From: Iris pallida
Lineage: Eukaryota; Streptophyta; Magnoliopsida; Asparagales; Iridaceae
Direction of reading: 5' to 3'
DNA length: 64,000 nucleotides
Assembly: GCA_029216955.1 (NCBI GenBank)
Contig: JANAVB010005597.1
Coordinates: 48,977,614-49,041,613, forward strand
The notes under the pieces were generated by a model, which worked only from the letters and a program-made list of their open reading frames with translations, made no database searches and had not been told where the DNA came from. Positions 12,984-26,460 of the stretch are shown here, in pieces. Each line of letters begins with the position of its first letter. Within the stretch, counting starts at the first letter, position 1. The translations under genes were made by a program, and so were the position numbers.

Positions 12984-14760
12984 CTTGTGTGATAGATGTA
13001 ATATAATATAGGTATTTTATAATGTCCATACAATTAGAATGTATATATATATATATATGGTAACTAATATGTGTGTATTGCCTATATAGGTGTATGGCAT
13101 ATAGTCTAGGTAGCATAGCCTATGGGGGTCCTTTGTGTAGTCTTGTGTACATGGAATATATACACATGAGTGTTGGGTTTTGTAGACTAGTGTGACTTGA
13201 ATTGGTGTGTGTTTGCTAGCCTAGGCTTGGTTAGGCCTAGTGAGACTTGACTGGACTAGGATGGACCTAGTTGACTAGAGTGTTGACCATGGTTGGCCCA
13301 GAGTTGACCAGGTTTAACTTAGAGTTGACTTTGACCTAGATTGACCTAGAAATCATGTAGATTGCATCATAAACTCCATTTACCTTGTTTTAAACACATT
13401 ATAACCTATATTTCTCTGTTTAGGACATTGTGACTCTGGTGCAGACATCTAATATTATACTACTCTTTTCAGAGTAGCAGGCGAGTACATTCTCTGATAG
13501 TTCTCTCATTTACTTGTCAATTATTGTACTTCAGTTCTAGTTAGTTGTATGCGATTCTCTGTTACAACACGTGTGGATATTTCTGGATTTATGTATACGA
13601 CACACTTTTATTTTCTGGTCTCTATTACTGGTATCATCATCCCTGGCTTCTATTACTGGAATCACCTACTGGAATCATTTAACTGAAATCATTTACTGAA
13701 ATTATTTACTGGTATCATTATATTTTGGCTGGACTCATCTTGAATCATTGTGTCAGAATTCTGGATTCACTTGCTGGGAGGGGAAATACTAGAGTAAGAC
13801 ATGTAGACATACCCCAATTTGGAATCTTCCAACTGGAATCTATTGGAATGATAGCCATCTCATACCCGGCCAGGTGTGTGATGTGCCGTATTACCTACAG
13901 CCGTTTATATGTCGAACTCGGTATTTTAAAACACACTGCTAGAATATAGGCTGGACTCACCCTGGAATCGTTGATCACTATAACTAGAATCGTCCCATAC
14001 TGGATTTATCTTGTATTAGATTCATCCCGTACTGGATTTACATAGGTTTTACACTGGTTTACATTTTCTGTCTGGACTTTATATCATATTACCCTGGTTC
14101 AGCTAGTTCTATTTTACAGTCTTCATTGCTATGATTCTTCTCTTGTTTAGTATTTACTTTCCTTGCACTTTATCTCTCTTTCTTACCATCACCTGAATAT
14201 AAACTGCCATTTTTATCAATATAACTGTCTATAACTGCTTTATAGTTCTCTGTTATTTACTTGGGATTTCTTGATAAGTTGTACTCGTTCCTGTCCTGAC
14301 TGGACCTGTTGAAAATATTACAGATGACTGCCCTGAGGACATTTGTCCTACTTGCCCTGGAGCAGGAGATGGCTTAGCTACCAATGGCCCCGACACTCAG
14401 GAGTGATCGGGAGATTTGCTAGATGTTTCGTTTAGCTTTCATGTTTTAGAACTGGAGTGGTATATAAGTTTAGATTTGTAGTTGAGATTGTTGAGATTAT
14501 ATTATTAGTTGTTGGTTTTATTTCTGTTATTAGTTTTAGTTTTAAACTTCTGTGATATCTTATCGTTCTTAGACTGTGATTGAGACTCATTATATCTATA
14601 CTTGTCCTCCGTTCGGAGTTGAGCTTTGACAAGTACATTATATAATTGTGTGAGTTGTTGATTATATAGTAACCTAGGACAGCGTTCTACCGCCAACACT
14701 GCGACGTAGGCTGGGCATCGTTACGTATTCGTACCCTGACAGTGGGTGCAGGTCGTGACA
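11231..14760 (+). repeat. 5' LTR of element C, lacking its first 1.4 kb
   Basis: Homologous to 17162-20732 of the 3' LTR with only scattered substitutions. It ends GCAGGTCGTGACA at 14760. It begins abruptly after the LTR end of fragment 1, with a few uncertain bases at the junction. Confidence 0.85.
12856..12982. repeat. (TA)n microsatellite with TG runs
   Basis: Alternating TGTG and TATA runs, the longest being 12904-12982. The corresponding site of the 3' LTR (18783-18958) has an A10 tract and two AT blocks, so this is a mutable site within the C LTR. Confidence 0.95.
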
Positions 14761-15764
14761 CGTTTTTAGTGGTGGCCCATGCAGGTCGAGAGTCGCATCA
14801 GTGCGATGTCGTGGTAGTGCAACGATTAGTTGTACTGCTACGCGCCTGCGATAGGAATTAAGGAATAGATTTTAGTCGAGAGAGTACTCAATCATAGATA
14901 GGACTACTTGAGAAGATTTCAGGGATGACCCTTGAGAATCTCATTATAAACTATCTCGAAATTTGATTCTGACAGTATCTGTCTATCTTCCTTATTCATC
15001 GTTGAATTTGATTCTTGGTAATCATTATTGACTTAATTTTCTACCAAGATAACATTATGGGCTAGGTTGCTTCAGTCATGGAATCTAGTGTCTTCTACAG
15101 CCATATCAGCTGGTTGGACGATGAGATAGAGTCTGATTTTGGATATATTTCTCGGGTGTGAAAATTTAAGGTTTTCGCAGCCAAGCTAGCGGCAATGCAA
15201 AATTTTTAAATACCATGATTCTAGATGTATGTACATTATTTGTGGACTCTATGGATTATCGCAGCCATACTTACTGGTGTGACGAGAATTCTGGTGGCAT
15301 AGTTCTGGATAGACGGGTATGATTATTAGATTGCAGGATAGATACCATATAGATGGTGCCCTAGAGAATGTGAGTGGAATATCAAGGTGGATATTACTTG
15401 AGTGTCAAGGATTAGATAGAGGGAGCTAGGCCACCTACAGCGCAGCACTGTGCCCCGCACCAACAGAGGGATACACCCCAGAGGGGCAGGGCTTCTGTGC
15501 TGACAGTCGAGTAGACCGACGCTACGGGTGACGGGTTAGCAGGTTTGTTCTTCTCATTCTTCTTTCCCACTTTCCTGTGTGATTCCATTAGTACCTGCCA
15601 GGATATTGTTTTGATTGCTAGATAGTGTAGCTACCCCGTTCAAGACTGTGAAATCACGACCAGTAGGATTGTGTTGCTTCGACCTTGATTTGCTGGGGGT
15701 TTGACCTAGTAGGGATACGATCATTTTAATTTCGAGGACGAAATTTTTCTAAGGTGGGTAGGAT
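14761..15764 (+). other. Interior of element C, non-coding
   Basis: Opens with a 9-base spacer and the shared leader TGGTGGCCCATGCAGGTC (14770-14787). No gag or pol motif is visible. A loosely repeated word GCAGCCATA followed within 20 bases by TGG or GGTGTGAC occurs at about 15098, 15178 and 15260. The stretch 15420-15545 is richer in G+C. The last 36 bases are the usual polypurine-tract region. Confidence 0.65.
14770..14787 (+). promoter_or_regulatory. Candidate primer-binding region of C
   Basis: TGGTGGCCCATGCAGGTC begins 9 bases after the LTR end, the same spacing as in F (26254). The sequence starts with TGG as expected for complementarity to a tRNA 3' CCA end, but I cannot name a matching tRNA. 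Confidence 0.45.
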
Positions 15765-16344
15765 TGTAACACCCAGTTTTTCAGATGAGGGTAATTTTGA
15801 AATTTTGTACTTATAATTATTAATTATTGATATTTGATTCACATTATGATTTTTGGTGATTTTTTATTAATTTTTAAACTATTTTAAAACTGGTTTAAGT
15901 CATGACTTATGATTTTGATGTGCTGCTAGTGAAACCTGAGAGACTGCATGAACTAGAGCCTAACCATGTCATTATGATGACTTAATTATCATTTTTAGCC
16001 TAGGAGTAATTTGGTCATTTTGACTTATTTGAATTATTTGGTGATTTAATGAATTGGTGAATTCTAGTTTGACTTTGACTTGTTGAGACCTAATGGACTA
16101 GCCTAGAACCTAACCCTAGCTATGGTAACCCTAGTCTAACTTAGGTTAACCTACTTTTAGCCATTAGAGACTAATTTTGGAATAGGAGGATTAGTTTGAG
16201 TGAAATCATTTCATGATTTATGGTTTAATGAAATGACTTATGATTTCATGACTTAATGACTTATGACTTGGCCCATGGCCCATAACTAGAAGCTCTAACC
16301 CTAACCAAACCCTAAAATGACCAGCCACATAGGGATTTCTACCC

Positions 16345-16352
16345 TATTTAAA
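16345..16352 (+). promoter_or_regulatory. TATA-like element of the C LTR
   Basis: TATTTAAA in the context CCCTATTTAAACACC, 580 bases into the LTR and followed by a CT-rich stretch and CA-rich sequence as in plant core promoters. The matching part of the 5' LTR is missing. Confidence 0.45.
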
Positions 16353-18782
16353 CACCTATTCATTAGGGTTGCCTCTTTCTTTATTCATTTCAACATTTAA
16401 AAAAGAAAGGTATTTGTCCCTCTTCCAAAAATCTCCATAAATCCATTTTAATTTTTTTTTAATCCTAGTTTCTTGCATTAGAACCTAATTTCCTCCTATT
16501 TTCTGAATGTGAAATTTAATCCCAGCTTTGGGACAATTTGGAGCTTTTGGCATCAAGAGGAAGAATCCCCCATTTGAAGCTTTTCCAAGCTTTTTGCACA
16601 TATAGGTAAAACCCTCTAAATTGATTTAAATTTCAGTTTTTTTGTATGTAGGGCTAGATCTAGGAGTCCTCTAGGTGTCCCCGAAATTTGGATGGAATTC
16701 GTGTCCGTTTGGTGTCCGTATCGGACACGTGTCATAGTGTCTCCTAGGTGTTTGATGAAATGCTTGTGAGAATTAAATGGTTTTATTTTCAAAAAATAAT
16801 TGAATGGAAAAATAGGTTTTTAAGTGTAGATCACAAATCTTTTGGACTGAGCACGATTTAGGCCCGTGTCCGTGTCCAAATTGGACACGAACACGCTGCA
16901 CACTGCACCTGTGCACTGATTTTAGGTCTCTGACACGGCTATATAACTAGGACACGACACGACTTGAGGGTCGTGCAGACACCTAGACACCTAGCCCTAG
17001 TCCCCCTCTACCCCTAGACACGATCACGATGTATCACGTGTCGTGTGTCACGCACACGGGACTGTGACACGCCTGCACGAGACACTGCATCGTGCCTGTG
17101 TCCTCCCCTGCTACTCGGGCCCCCTGTAGGACACGACACGATACTAGAACAGACGAAACTTGGTGGACACATGGTTCTAATGTCTGACACGACACACACA
17201 AAGTTTGGGTCGAGTTGGTTTCATATTCACAAAGTTATCCACCTCGCACTGATTTGTGCTGTCCACACACACACGCACATTTTGTCTCTGATACGCGCTA
17301 ACTAACACGACACGACACATCTTAGACACGATACAGGCAATTGTATCCCTAGCCCTATACCTACCCTAGGGTTGGACACGAGCACGAGGCTCTAGGGTCG
17401 ACACACGAGTCCCTAGATCGCCTTGTACCTGTGCACGATGCTGCCTATGTGCAGTTCAGTCACACAGTGACATTTAGGTTTAGACACTGTTTGGACACTT
17501 CGTGTCCACTCTAGTGGACACGAATCATACCCCCTAGACACATGACACATGGTACACACACCTACATGCCTGTTGTTAAATTCTATGGTTTAATTTTAGG
17601 TTTTCAAATGTGGAGTTTATGTATCAGTGACTTATGTTCAGCTGGGTTATTTGAAGCTGTAGACTGATGTTTCCTGTTAAATCTCGATTTAATTCCCCAT
17701 GTTTAAACTAATTTTGAATGTTCAAAGCCATGTTGATTTAATTACACTGTGATTAAGTTGATTCATTTGGTTTGATGTTAACACAACATAGGAATTCGAA
17801 TTGGATTGGTTGGGTTTGCATATGGTGTTCGAGCAACATAACTTAATTCCCAGTTTTTTTCCCCTGTGATGAAATTGTTTATAATCTGAGTTTGTTTCCT
17901 AATTAAACTGAGGATATAACCTGAAAAACCTGAGAATGGTATAGACATTGTGAATGGGTTTGGACTGCTTGTTGATGAGTTAACTGTTAATGTTTGAACT
18001 GTCATTCCTGAGATTAACCCTACACACACACAAAACTGTCACCTTCATTGCTATTTTCTGAGAATTCACACACATACATAAATCTGAGATTGATTGGGTC
18101 GGCTGATACATAGTTCAATAATTGTTTCTGATTTTAACCTATAAATTCTTACTGTTTTGGTAATCTTTATATACCATGTTAGTTCACCCACACACCATGC
18201 TACACATACACCCACATGACTGAAATCAAATGTTAATTTGCCATGTTTCACCCATGCACATTGTATTAGTCACGGCTAAGTTGGTTTTGCAAGATTAGAT
18301 TGGGTTTTGTTATCAAGTGATGGGTTTTCCATATTAATTTGGGTTGTTCAATGGCTGGACTGCTACACAGTCCTGAGACTTGAACCCTTGATTTTAAATT
18401 CCAGTTTCTATATTGATTTGAGAGTTAATTGCCATGATTGATCCATCACACACATTACAAATCCTAAGGTTGTACACATTGACACCATGCTTTCCACTGT
18501 TTTGCACAGTCACATTCCTGAAATATATCACAAGCATGAGAATCATATTCCTGAGTTTAGTTCACTGTCATTGGCATGTTAAGTTACTAAATTGCAAAGC
18601 ACCTAATAACCTGAGATAATTCCCTGTTTAACTGAAATTGATTTCCAGTTTTTTTTAACTGATTTCTGAAATTCACAAACTGATTTTGAGCACTTGCCCA
18701 CCCTCAATTGATACACTATTTTCTAACATTGATACCACATGACACACACATACATATGCATTGCCCCTATCTTCTATATGTG

Positions 18783-19032
<250 letters not shown>

Positions 19033-20732
19033 TAACTAATATGTGTGTATTGCCTATATAGGTGTATGGCATATAGTCTAGGTAGCATAGCCTATGGGGG
19101 TCCTTTGTGTAGTCTTGTGTACATGGAATATATACACATGAGTGTTGGGTTTTGTAGACTAGTGTGACTTAAAGTGGTGTGTGTTTGCTAGCCTAGGCTT
19201 GGTTAGGCCTAGTGAGACTTGACTGGACTAGGATGGACCTAGTTGACTAGAGTGTTAACCATGGTTGGTCCAGAGTTGACTAGGTTTGACTTAGAGTTGA
19301 CTTTGACCTAGATTGACCTAGAAATCATGTAGATTGCATCATAAACTCCATTTACCTTGTTTTAAATACATTATAACCTATATTTCTCTGTTTAGGACAT
19401 TGTGACTCTGGTGCAGACATCTGATATTATACTACTCTTTCAGAGTAGCAGGCGAGTACATTCTCTGATAGTTCTCTCATTTACTTGTCAATTACTGTAC
19501 TTCAGTTCTAGTTAGTTGTATGCGATTCTCTGTTACAACACGTGTGGATATTTCTGGATTCATGTATACGACACACTTTTATTTTCTGGCCTCTATTACT
19601 GGTATCATCATCCCTGGCTTCTATTACTGGAATCACCTACTGGAATCATTTAACTGGAATCATTTACTGGAATCATTTACTGGTATCATTATATTTTGGC
19701 TGGACTCATCTTGAATCATTGTGTCAGAATTCTGGATTCACTTGCTGGGAGGGAAAATACTAGAGTAAGACATGTAGACATACCCCAATTTGGAATCTTC
19801 CAACTGAAATCTACTGGAATGATAGCCATCTCACACCCGGCCAGATGTGTGATGTGCCGTATTACCTACAGCCGTTTACATGTCGAACTCGGTATTTTAA
19901 AACACACTGCTAGAGTATAGGCTGGACTCACCCTGGAATCGTTGATCACTATAACTGGAATCGTCCCATACTGGATTTATCTTGTATTAGATTCATTCCG
20001 TACTGAATTTACATAGGTTTTACACTGGTTTACATTTTCTGTCTGGACTTTATATCATATTACCCTGGTTCAGCTAGTTCTATTTTTACAGTCTTCATTG
20101 CTATGATTCTTCTCTTGTTTAGTATTTACTTTCCTTGCACTTTATCTCTCTTTCTTACCATCACCTGAATATAAACTGCCATTTTCATCAATATAACTGT
20201 CTATAACTGCTTTATAGTTCTCTGTCATTTACTTGGGATTTCTTGATGAGTTGTACTCGTTCCTGTCCTGACTGGACCTGTTGAAAATATTACAGATGAC
20301 TGCCCTGAGGACATTTGCCCTACTTGCCCTGGAGCAAGAGATGGCTTAGCTACCAATGGCCCCGACACTCAGGAGTGATCGGAAGATTTGCTAGATGTTT
20401 CGTTTAGCTTTCATATTTTAGAACTGGAGTTGTATATAAGTTTAGATTTGTAGTTGAGATTGTTGAGATTATATTATTAGTTGTTGGTTTTATTTCTGTT
20501 ATTAGTTTTAGTTTTAAACTTCTGTGATATCTTATCATTCTTAGACTGTGATTGAGACTCATTATATCTATACTTGTCCTCCGTTCGGAGTTGAGATTTG
20601 ACAAATACATTATATAATTGTGTGAGTTGTTGATTAGATAGTAACCTAGGACAGCGTTCTACCGCCGACACTGCGGCGTAGGCTGGGCATCGTTACGTAT
20701 TCGTACCCTCACAGTGGGTACGGGTTGTGACA

Positions 20733-23127
20733 ATCCCTCTCAAATTTCACCCGTTAATTTCGTCGTTTGATCGATCAAAATCGGCCACCAAGTTGACCGT
20801 TTAAATTGTATAATTTTGGACAGTTTTGCGGAGCCAACTTCGTCGGTTCGTATTTCCTCCATCGCAGCTCCATCTGGCGTGCTACTGATTCCTATGTGAA
20901 GCTGGTATAACCCTTTTCCTACCCCTCCAGTTTCGTTTCATTGTGAGCACGTTTGGTTGGTTAAATTCGACGCCAAAGTTGGCCGTCCGAATTCGTAATT
21001 TTTAAGTTGTAAAATTCTATTTTTGAACCCGGGACTTCGGATTCAATTTCTGACACCACCAGTAGACTCGTGGCGTCGTTCTGGCATATTTTTATATAAA
21101 GTTTGTTAGATTTGGAGGACGTCGGCCCTGGCACAGTCCGGATCAACGGGACTTTTTGACGCCGGCTCATCGGAATCCAATTTCGGATATTCGTATCGCC
21201 ATTCTGGATCCGTTGACATATAATTTGCTAGGTTTTAGTGGACATTGGTTCCGGCACGCATTTCAGTGCAGTCGAATACCAATATCCGGGTCAACGGGTC
21301 ATTTTGAGATCGGCTCATCGAAATCCAATTCCGGATATACCGTTGAGTTCGTATCGTCATTCTGGACTCGTTGACATATAATTTGCTGAGTTTTGAGGAT
21401 ATTGGCTCCGACACGCTTTTTCGTACAAATCAGTTTCCAATATCCGGATCAACGGACCAAATCTGAGATCGTGTCAACGGAATCCAATTCTGGATATACC
21501 GTTGGGTTCGTATCGTCATTCGGGATTCGTTGACATATAATTTGTTAGGTTTGGTAGACTAGTATTCTTGTACATTTTTCGGTGCAAAGCGGGTCCGACA
21601 CGGACACCGTTTTGATCCGAAATTATATTTTTGCCCCTGTGTCCAAATTGGACTTATGGTTAGGCTAGCCTAGCTGATTTGACCATTCTGGACACGTTGG
21701 TGATGTTGGTTTCACCATCCGACAACATCTATAGGTTTTTACCCTATTATTATTATAATTTTTCTCTTTTGTTTGTATTTTGAGATCCATCGATTCCAGT
21801 GATTTCACAATCACTGAAATTGATGTGTTGACCCTGTAGATGCTTATAGAGACTAGCCTTGACCCTGTTTGACCATGGTTGACTGCTTTGACTGAACGTC
21901 GAAGTAGAGTCAACATTTGACCTAGTGTGACCCAAAGTTGACCAGTTGACCAAAAGTCAACTGTAAGTTAACCCTTGACTTAAATTGACCTAGTTTGACT
22001 TGCTTCGACCTAGTTTGACTTAGTATGACTTAATTTTACTTCCAAACCCTTATATTGATACAGTATTTCACCTATAGGTCCTCGAGGCACTGTTCTAGGA
22101 CTCAGTTGACATATTCCACCAGATCTCAGGCGAGTACATTCTCTGGTAACTTTTTCCCAATTTATGATAACTGTTATGATTCATGTACTTAGTGTAGATA
22201 TGCTTATTCCTGACACATGGTTCTCACTGATTGGTATTCCTGGATCTCGACGAGAGATGTTACTCCTTGTTAGCTTGAGATGTATTGTGCAAGCTCCCTT
22301 GTAGCTCTTGCGTAATATATGGTCACCGATTCTAGAGAAGACTTGCTCCATTCTCATAGAATCCCGTGCAGTGACGTGTCCTGTTTGGATCTATTCTACC
22401 AGTTGGGGGTGGGGGAGTAGTAGCGTATGCCTGCGATCAAATCCATCCCGCATTCCTGAACAGTGTTAGTCATATACCGCACTTATGACTAGCCAGGCCA
22501 GTTACTTACAGGTGCCCAAGCCGATCACAAGTTGAAACTACTACTCACACACATTGGATAGATGGCTTACCCTGATTTGTGTACATACCATGATCAGTTC
22601 TACTTTTCTGTTCTAGCTCTAGTTCTACAGCTTACCATGCCATGATACATATATGTACACTCCATGATTTTATTGTATATGCTCTATTTACAGTCTTATG
22701 GCTTTTATCCTATCTTGAGATCCGTTATGAGATTTATGTACTCGTTCCATCCTGACTGGATATGTTGACAAAATTTTAGGAGTAGTTGTGCCCTCAGTAT
22801 TGGACTTCATGATGTTGCTAGCCGAGGTGGATCTCACTATTCTTCTATGTGAGTTGCCTGGTAGTTATCCTTAGTTAGTCTTGTTGTTCCTTCCTTATTT
22901 TCCTGTCTTATGATCATTGTAGATTCTAGTTATTCTAGTGATATTGTTATTATTTCTTGTCTTATCTTCCTTAGTTTTTGTGATGTGACACGAGTACATT
23001 TCTAGTTATGGATCTTTAGATGTTGTAGTTAGTATAGTACTTGACAGCGCTCTACCGTCGATACTGTGGCGTAGGCTGGGCATGGCCCACGTATTTGTAC
23101 CCGTATATCCGGGTGCCGGTCGTGACA
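20733..23127 (+). repeat. C-family LTR fragment 3 (diverged 3' portion)
   Basis: Follows the end of the C 3' LTR directly and ends in its own GGTCGTGACA at 23127. It has the family landmarks in order: TTGAC-rich stretch 21830-22040, CGAGTACA at 22131-22138, TGTACTCG at 22737-22744 followed by GTTCCATCCTGACTGGA, and the terminal ACAGCGCTCTACCGTCGATA block. Its first part (20733-21650) is unlike the C LTR and holds a tandem repeat. No gene is visible; short frames here are not supported. Confidence 0.7.
21100..21565. repeat. Degenerate tandem repeat, 120-160 bp unit
   Basis: Four unit starts share TTTG(T/C)TRGRTTT followed by GGACRTYGG at about 21106, 21226, 21381 and 21541. Within units the words CCGGATCAACGG, GATCGGCTCATCG, AATCCAATTCYGGATAT and TCGTATCGTCATTC recur. 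The divergence between units suggests an old array. Confidence 0.8.
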
Positions 23128-23689
23128 TTAACTACAAGCCAACAGTCTCCTATGGTCATGAACAAGCCTATTGTCTCAATCTCAAGCAAGCAATAATAGT
23201 TACAAGATGTCAGAGCACCAAATATATAATAGCAAGGCGTCCCATACATTACATATTGGATGATCATGAAGCTAGTCGTACAAAATGTCAAGACTAGCAA
23301 GAGTTCAGTCATACATGATCAATCCTAGGATCTGTCAATCATGTTACAGCCCGTAGGTAGACAGTAAGTAAAGGTGCAATCGAGCTAACACGTGCTCGTC
23401 GGCAAAATGCCTCAAATAATAATTTTACAATAAAGTAGGAGGACAAAAAGAAACCCACTCATTACCAGGGTTACGCCTGGTGGTCACCATCTGGCTGGAA
23501 GACAGGTAGATCCTCTGGTGCTGCTCCGATATCTGGCCATACAAAACCAGCTGGGTTAGACCCCAGAAAGATCAAGTGCCACAAAGGAGGCTTCACTTAG
23601 GAACTAAAACCAGCATATCATAATAGAATATTAAAGATAATAAATAAAGAACTGATAATAATAGAGATGACAACAGTAAACTGAGTACG

Positions 23690-24320
23690 AAGAAACCATT
23701 CAAGTAGCCAGGTCACAACCCTTAAACCAAACAAGGACCGGGATTGCAGTCCTTCACCTGAATAGAAACCCGTCTCAAATACTCTTGGTACAGTGAAGAC
23801 AATAAACGTAGAAAGGACACAGAACTGCTCCGGGAGCCAGGTTACAACCCTTAAACCAAACAAGGACCGGGGTTGTAACCCTTCGCCTGAACAGAACTGG
23901 ACCTCTGATCTTTATTGCTAAGGCCAGTATAAATAATCATGTTACCGAGGTAAGATAAAACATGACAAGCATGTCAGGGGGCGCAATAAGACAATAAACG
24001 AAAAGAAGACACAGAACTGCTCCGGGAGCCAGGTTACAATCCTTAAACCAAACAAGGACCGGGATTGTAACCCTTCGCCTGAACAGAACTGGACCCCCGA
24101 TCGTTATTGTTAAGGCAAGCATAGATAATCATGCTATTGAAAGTAAGGTAAAACATGACAATCATGGCATGGGGTTGCAATAAGATAATAAACGAAGAGA
24201 GGACACAGAACTGCTCCGGGAGCCAGGTTACAATCCTTAAACCAAATAAGGACCGGGATTGTAACCCTTCGCCTGAACAGAACTGGACCCCCGATCGTTA
24301 TTGTTAAGGCAAGCATCGAT
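23690..24320. repeat. Three tandem copies of a 130-190 bp unit in D2
   Basis: Each unit contains GAACYGCTCCGGGAGCCAGG (first copy diverged), TTACAAYCCTTAAACCAAA, AAGGACCGGG, TTGTAACCCTTCGCCTGAAC and AGAACTGGACC, around 23700-23780, 23820-23930, 24010-24110 and 24205-24305. D1 has a single copy (61525-61590), so the unit was amplified within D2. Confidence 0.85.
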
Positions 24321-25074
24321 AATCATGTCATGTCACAATCTTGCACAGGATCAGGATAAGACTAAGCTGGAATAAACTCTATTTAATCAATCACGGCCAA
24401 TCAAGAGTACGGCTTGATACTTTTAACTAACTAGGGTTATCACAGACCTAGTTACTAGCAAGATGCAATGAGATTATCCCAACAGCCACAAGCCCTGCAG
24501 ACTATCCGGTTATCCAGGTCGAATGTCCATTTATGAAGAATACAACACGTGACTGTGTGCTAGAAATGTGTCCTACACGTCGGTAGGCTACAAGTCCACT
24601 GAATGCACCCAGATAACGGAATTTCCTGTAGTTGGGAATCTCTTCATGACTACTGAATTATTCTAGTTAATTAGCCTTAGTCAATTTCAGTAGGTATCCC
24701 TGACCGTGGTACTCAGGGATCCCTATCCTAGACATGATGCAAGACAGTACCAGTTTATTTATAAAAATACAATCGCCCACGGTGTCCAGGTCATTCATAC
24801 TTGTCATGTCAGGCTAGCTGTCGTAACAGCATGTCATGATATATCATATCAGTTTACTTGTTAAGAGTGTGCCGCGGCGGGCCACTATCGTGTTCTATTC
24901 TTACATTATCGTGAATGAGAGAAATTTGCATAAAATAACTAGTGACATATTCTTGAAGCTAAGAAAAAGATCTAAAACTTTTATGTTTTGAGTTTTTCAA
25001 GATCCTAGCTACAGAACAACTTAAACAGGCAAAATAGTAAAATAGAGCAATTCCGGCACATAGGATTCCTGCAC

Positions 25075-25590
25075 AAATCGGTGCGTGGGATTGCTGCACC
25101 AATCGGCGTGCGAAAAAACTCACGTTGCGTCTTCAGTACATGCGCATAGGGAACCTACGCGCATGACACGCTCGGAGTTAAGGGATGCGTTGCCGGGACT
25201 TCACAGCGCATGGCCTCCCGGGCGCACCATCGGCGCGTGGGATTCCTGCACCATCGGCGCGTGGGATTTCTGCACAATCGGCGCGTGGGATTGCTGTACC
25301 AATCGGCACGTGGGATTGCTGCACCAATCAGCGCGTAGGATTGCTGCACCAATCGGCGCGTGGAATTCCTACACCAATCGGCGCGTGGGATTGCTGCACC
25401 AATCGGTGCGTGGGATTGCTGCACAATCGGCGCATGGGATTCCTGCACCAATCGGCGCATGGAAAAACTTACGTTGCGTCTTCAGTACATGCGCGTAGGG
25501 AACCTACGCGCATGACACGCTCGGAGTTAAGGGATGCGTTGCCGGGACTTCACAGTGCATGGCCTCCCGGCGCATGGCCTCCCGGGCGCA
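25075..25590. repeat. D2 minisatellite: 24-25 bp GGCGCGTGGGATTGCTGCAC units with a longer duplication
   Basis: A dozen or so units of roughly GGCGCGTGGGATT(G/C)CTGCAC plus CAATC run from 25075 to 25460. A 110 bp segment (ACGTTGCGTCTTCAGTACAT through CATGGCCTCCCGG) occurs at 25115-25225 and again at 25470-25575, bracketing most of the array. Both strands are open through parts of it because the unit is near a multiple of three; that is not evidence of a protein. Confidence 0.9.
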
Positions 25591-25905
25591 TGGGGGTCAT
25601 CGTCCCCAAACAGCAAGTTCAGCCATGAAAGTTCCGAAAACTTGTCATGGCCATAACTTACTCATCCGAAGTCAAAATTAAGCGAAACAAATGCCAAAAC
25701 TGTATGAAATTGAATTCTCTACAACATAGAACCATTAGTTTTCGAAAATAACTAAGTTTTAGAGATCAAAACCAAGAAAACCGAAAAGTTACAAACTTGG
25801 ATCTACAAGAATCCATCCATCAAATCCAAATATGCCAAGTTCTAAAGAGGTTTAGAATCAAGTAAGGAAAAGAATGGAACAATAAAACTTGAGATCCATC
25901 ATGAA

Positions 25906-25921
25906 GCAAGTTTGCACTTGC
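25906..25921 (-). promoter_or_regulatory. Conserved GCAAG...CTTGC hairpin / GC-type donor motif in D2
   Basis: On the minus strand AGGCAAGTGCAAACTTGC folds into a 5 bp stem and also matches a GC-AG intron donor (AG/GCAAGT). It lies about 90 bases after the TATA-like box, as in F, G and D1. Confidence 0.5.
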
Positions 25922-26209
25922 CTAAGCTCTCTCTCTCTCCCTCCTGGTGGTTGAAGAAGTAATGGTAGAGAAGAAGAAGTAAATGAAGAGAGAGAATGAG
26001 GGAAAGGGGTTAAATAATGGTGATGGTGGTGGTAGGTAGGGGTTCTTCCCTTGGTTCATGATGAACCAAGGTAACCCAAGCCTAGCCGAACCAACCCAAA
26101 ATAGACCAAGCCATGAAATACTAGAATAAATCAAGTAAAGAGACATGCAATACGGATCAAATTACGTATACGTATACCAAGATATGCAATACGAACTACA
26201 GACATTACA

Positions 26210-26244
26210 CCCGCTCTCCGGTATTCTGGTTCTGGGGCGTGGCA
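26210..26244 (+). repeat. Stub of the 5' LTR of F
   Basis: Only the last 35 bases remain (CCCGCTCTCCGG then TATTCTGGTTCTGGGGCG and TGGCA), joined at 26209/26210 to the start of an LTR in the opposite orientation. Confidence 0.8.
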
Positions 26245-26253
26245 AGGTTTTAG

Positions 26254-26271
26254 TGGTGGCCCATGCAGGTC
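26254..26271 (+). promoter_or_regulatory. Candidate primer-binding region of F
   Basis: TGGTGGCCCATGCAGGTC, nine bases after the LTR end, identical to the blocks after the LTRs of C and G. Confidence 0.5.
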
Positions 26272-26460
26272 TAATTTCAGACTTGTGGGGTATTTTAATT
26301 TATAGGATGTCTCAATCACACATGTTTCCCCTTGATCTCATGATTCGTTACTCTCGACCCTAGCTTGACATTCTAGTATCCTTTGACTTCATTAATCTTT
26401 TTTGTCCGATAGTTTGATTGCTCTCTTGTCCCTTTTCTTAGGGGCACCTAGTCCGCATCT

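Larger units (their letters stand above)
23128..26209 (-). repeat. LTR D2 (minus), solo-like, lacking its last 110 bases
   Basis: Aligns along its whole length with the D1 LTR at 60831-63801: for example the ACCAGGGTTACGCC/CAGCTGGG segment at 23460-23570 against 61280-61380. The minus-strand start TGTAATGTCTG is at 26209. The left edge at 23128 is inside the LTR relative to D1, so the last part (including GGGGCGTGACA) is missing. There is no internal region on either side, so it is a solo LTR or a recombination remnant. TATA-like TTATTTAA on the minus strand is at 26010-26017. 23618-24316 contains three near-identical 190 bp tandem units. No gene is present. Confidence 0.8.

Noticed and set aside
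14770..14787. Resemblance of the shared leader to the anticodon arm of plant initiator tRNA-Met
   Set aside because: The match is in the sense orientation and interrupted, so it could not pair with that tRNA as a primer site.
25085..25628. 137- and 147-codon frames across the D2 array
   Set aside because: Overlapping frames on both strands through a minisatellite; same explanation.
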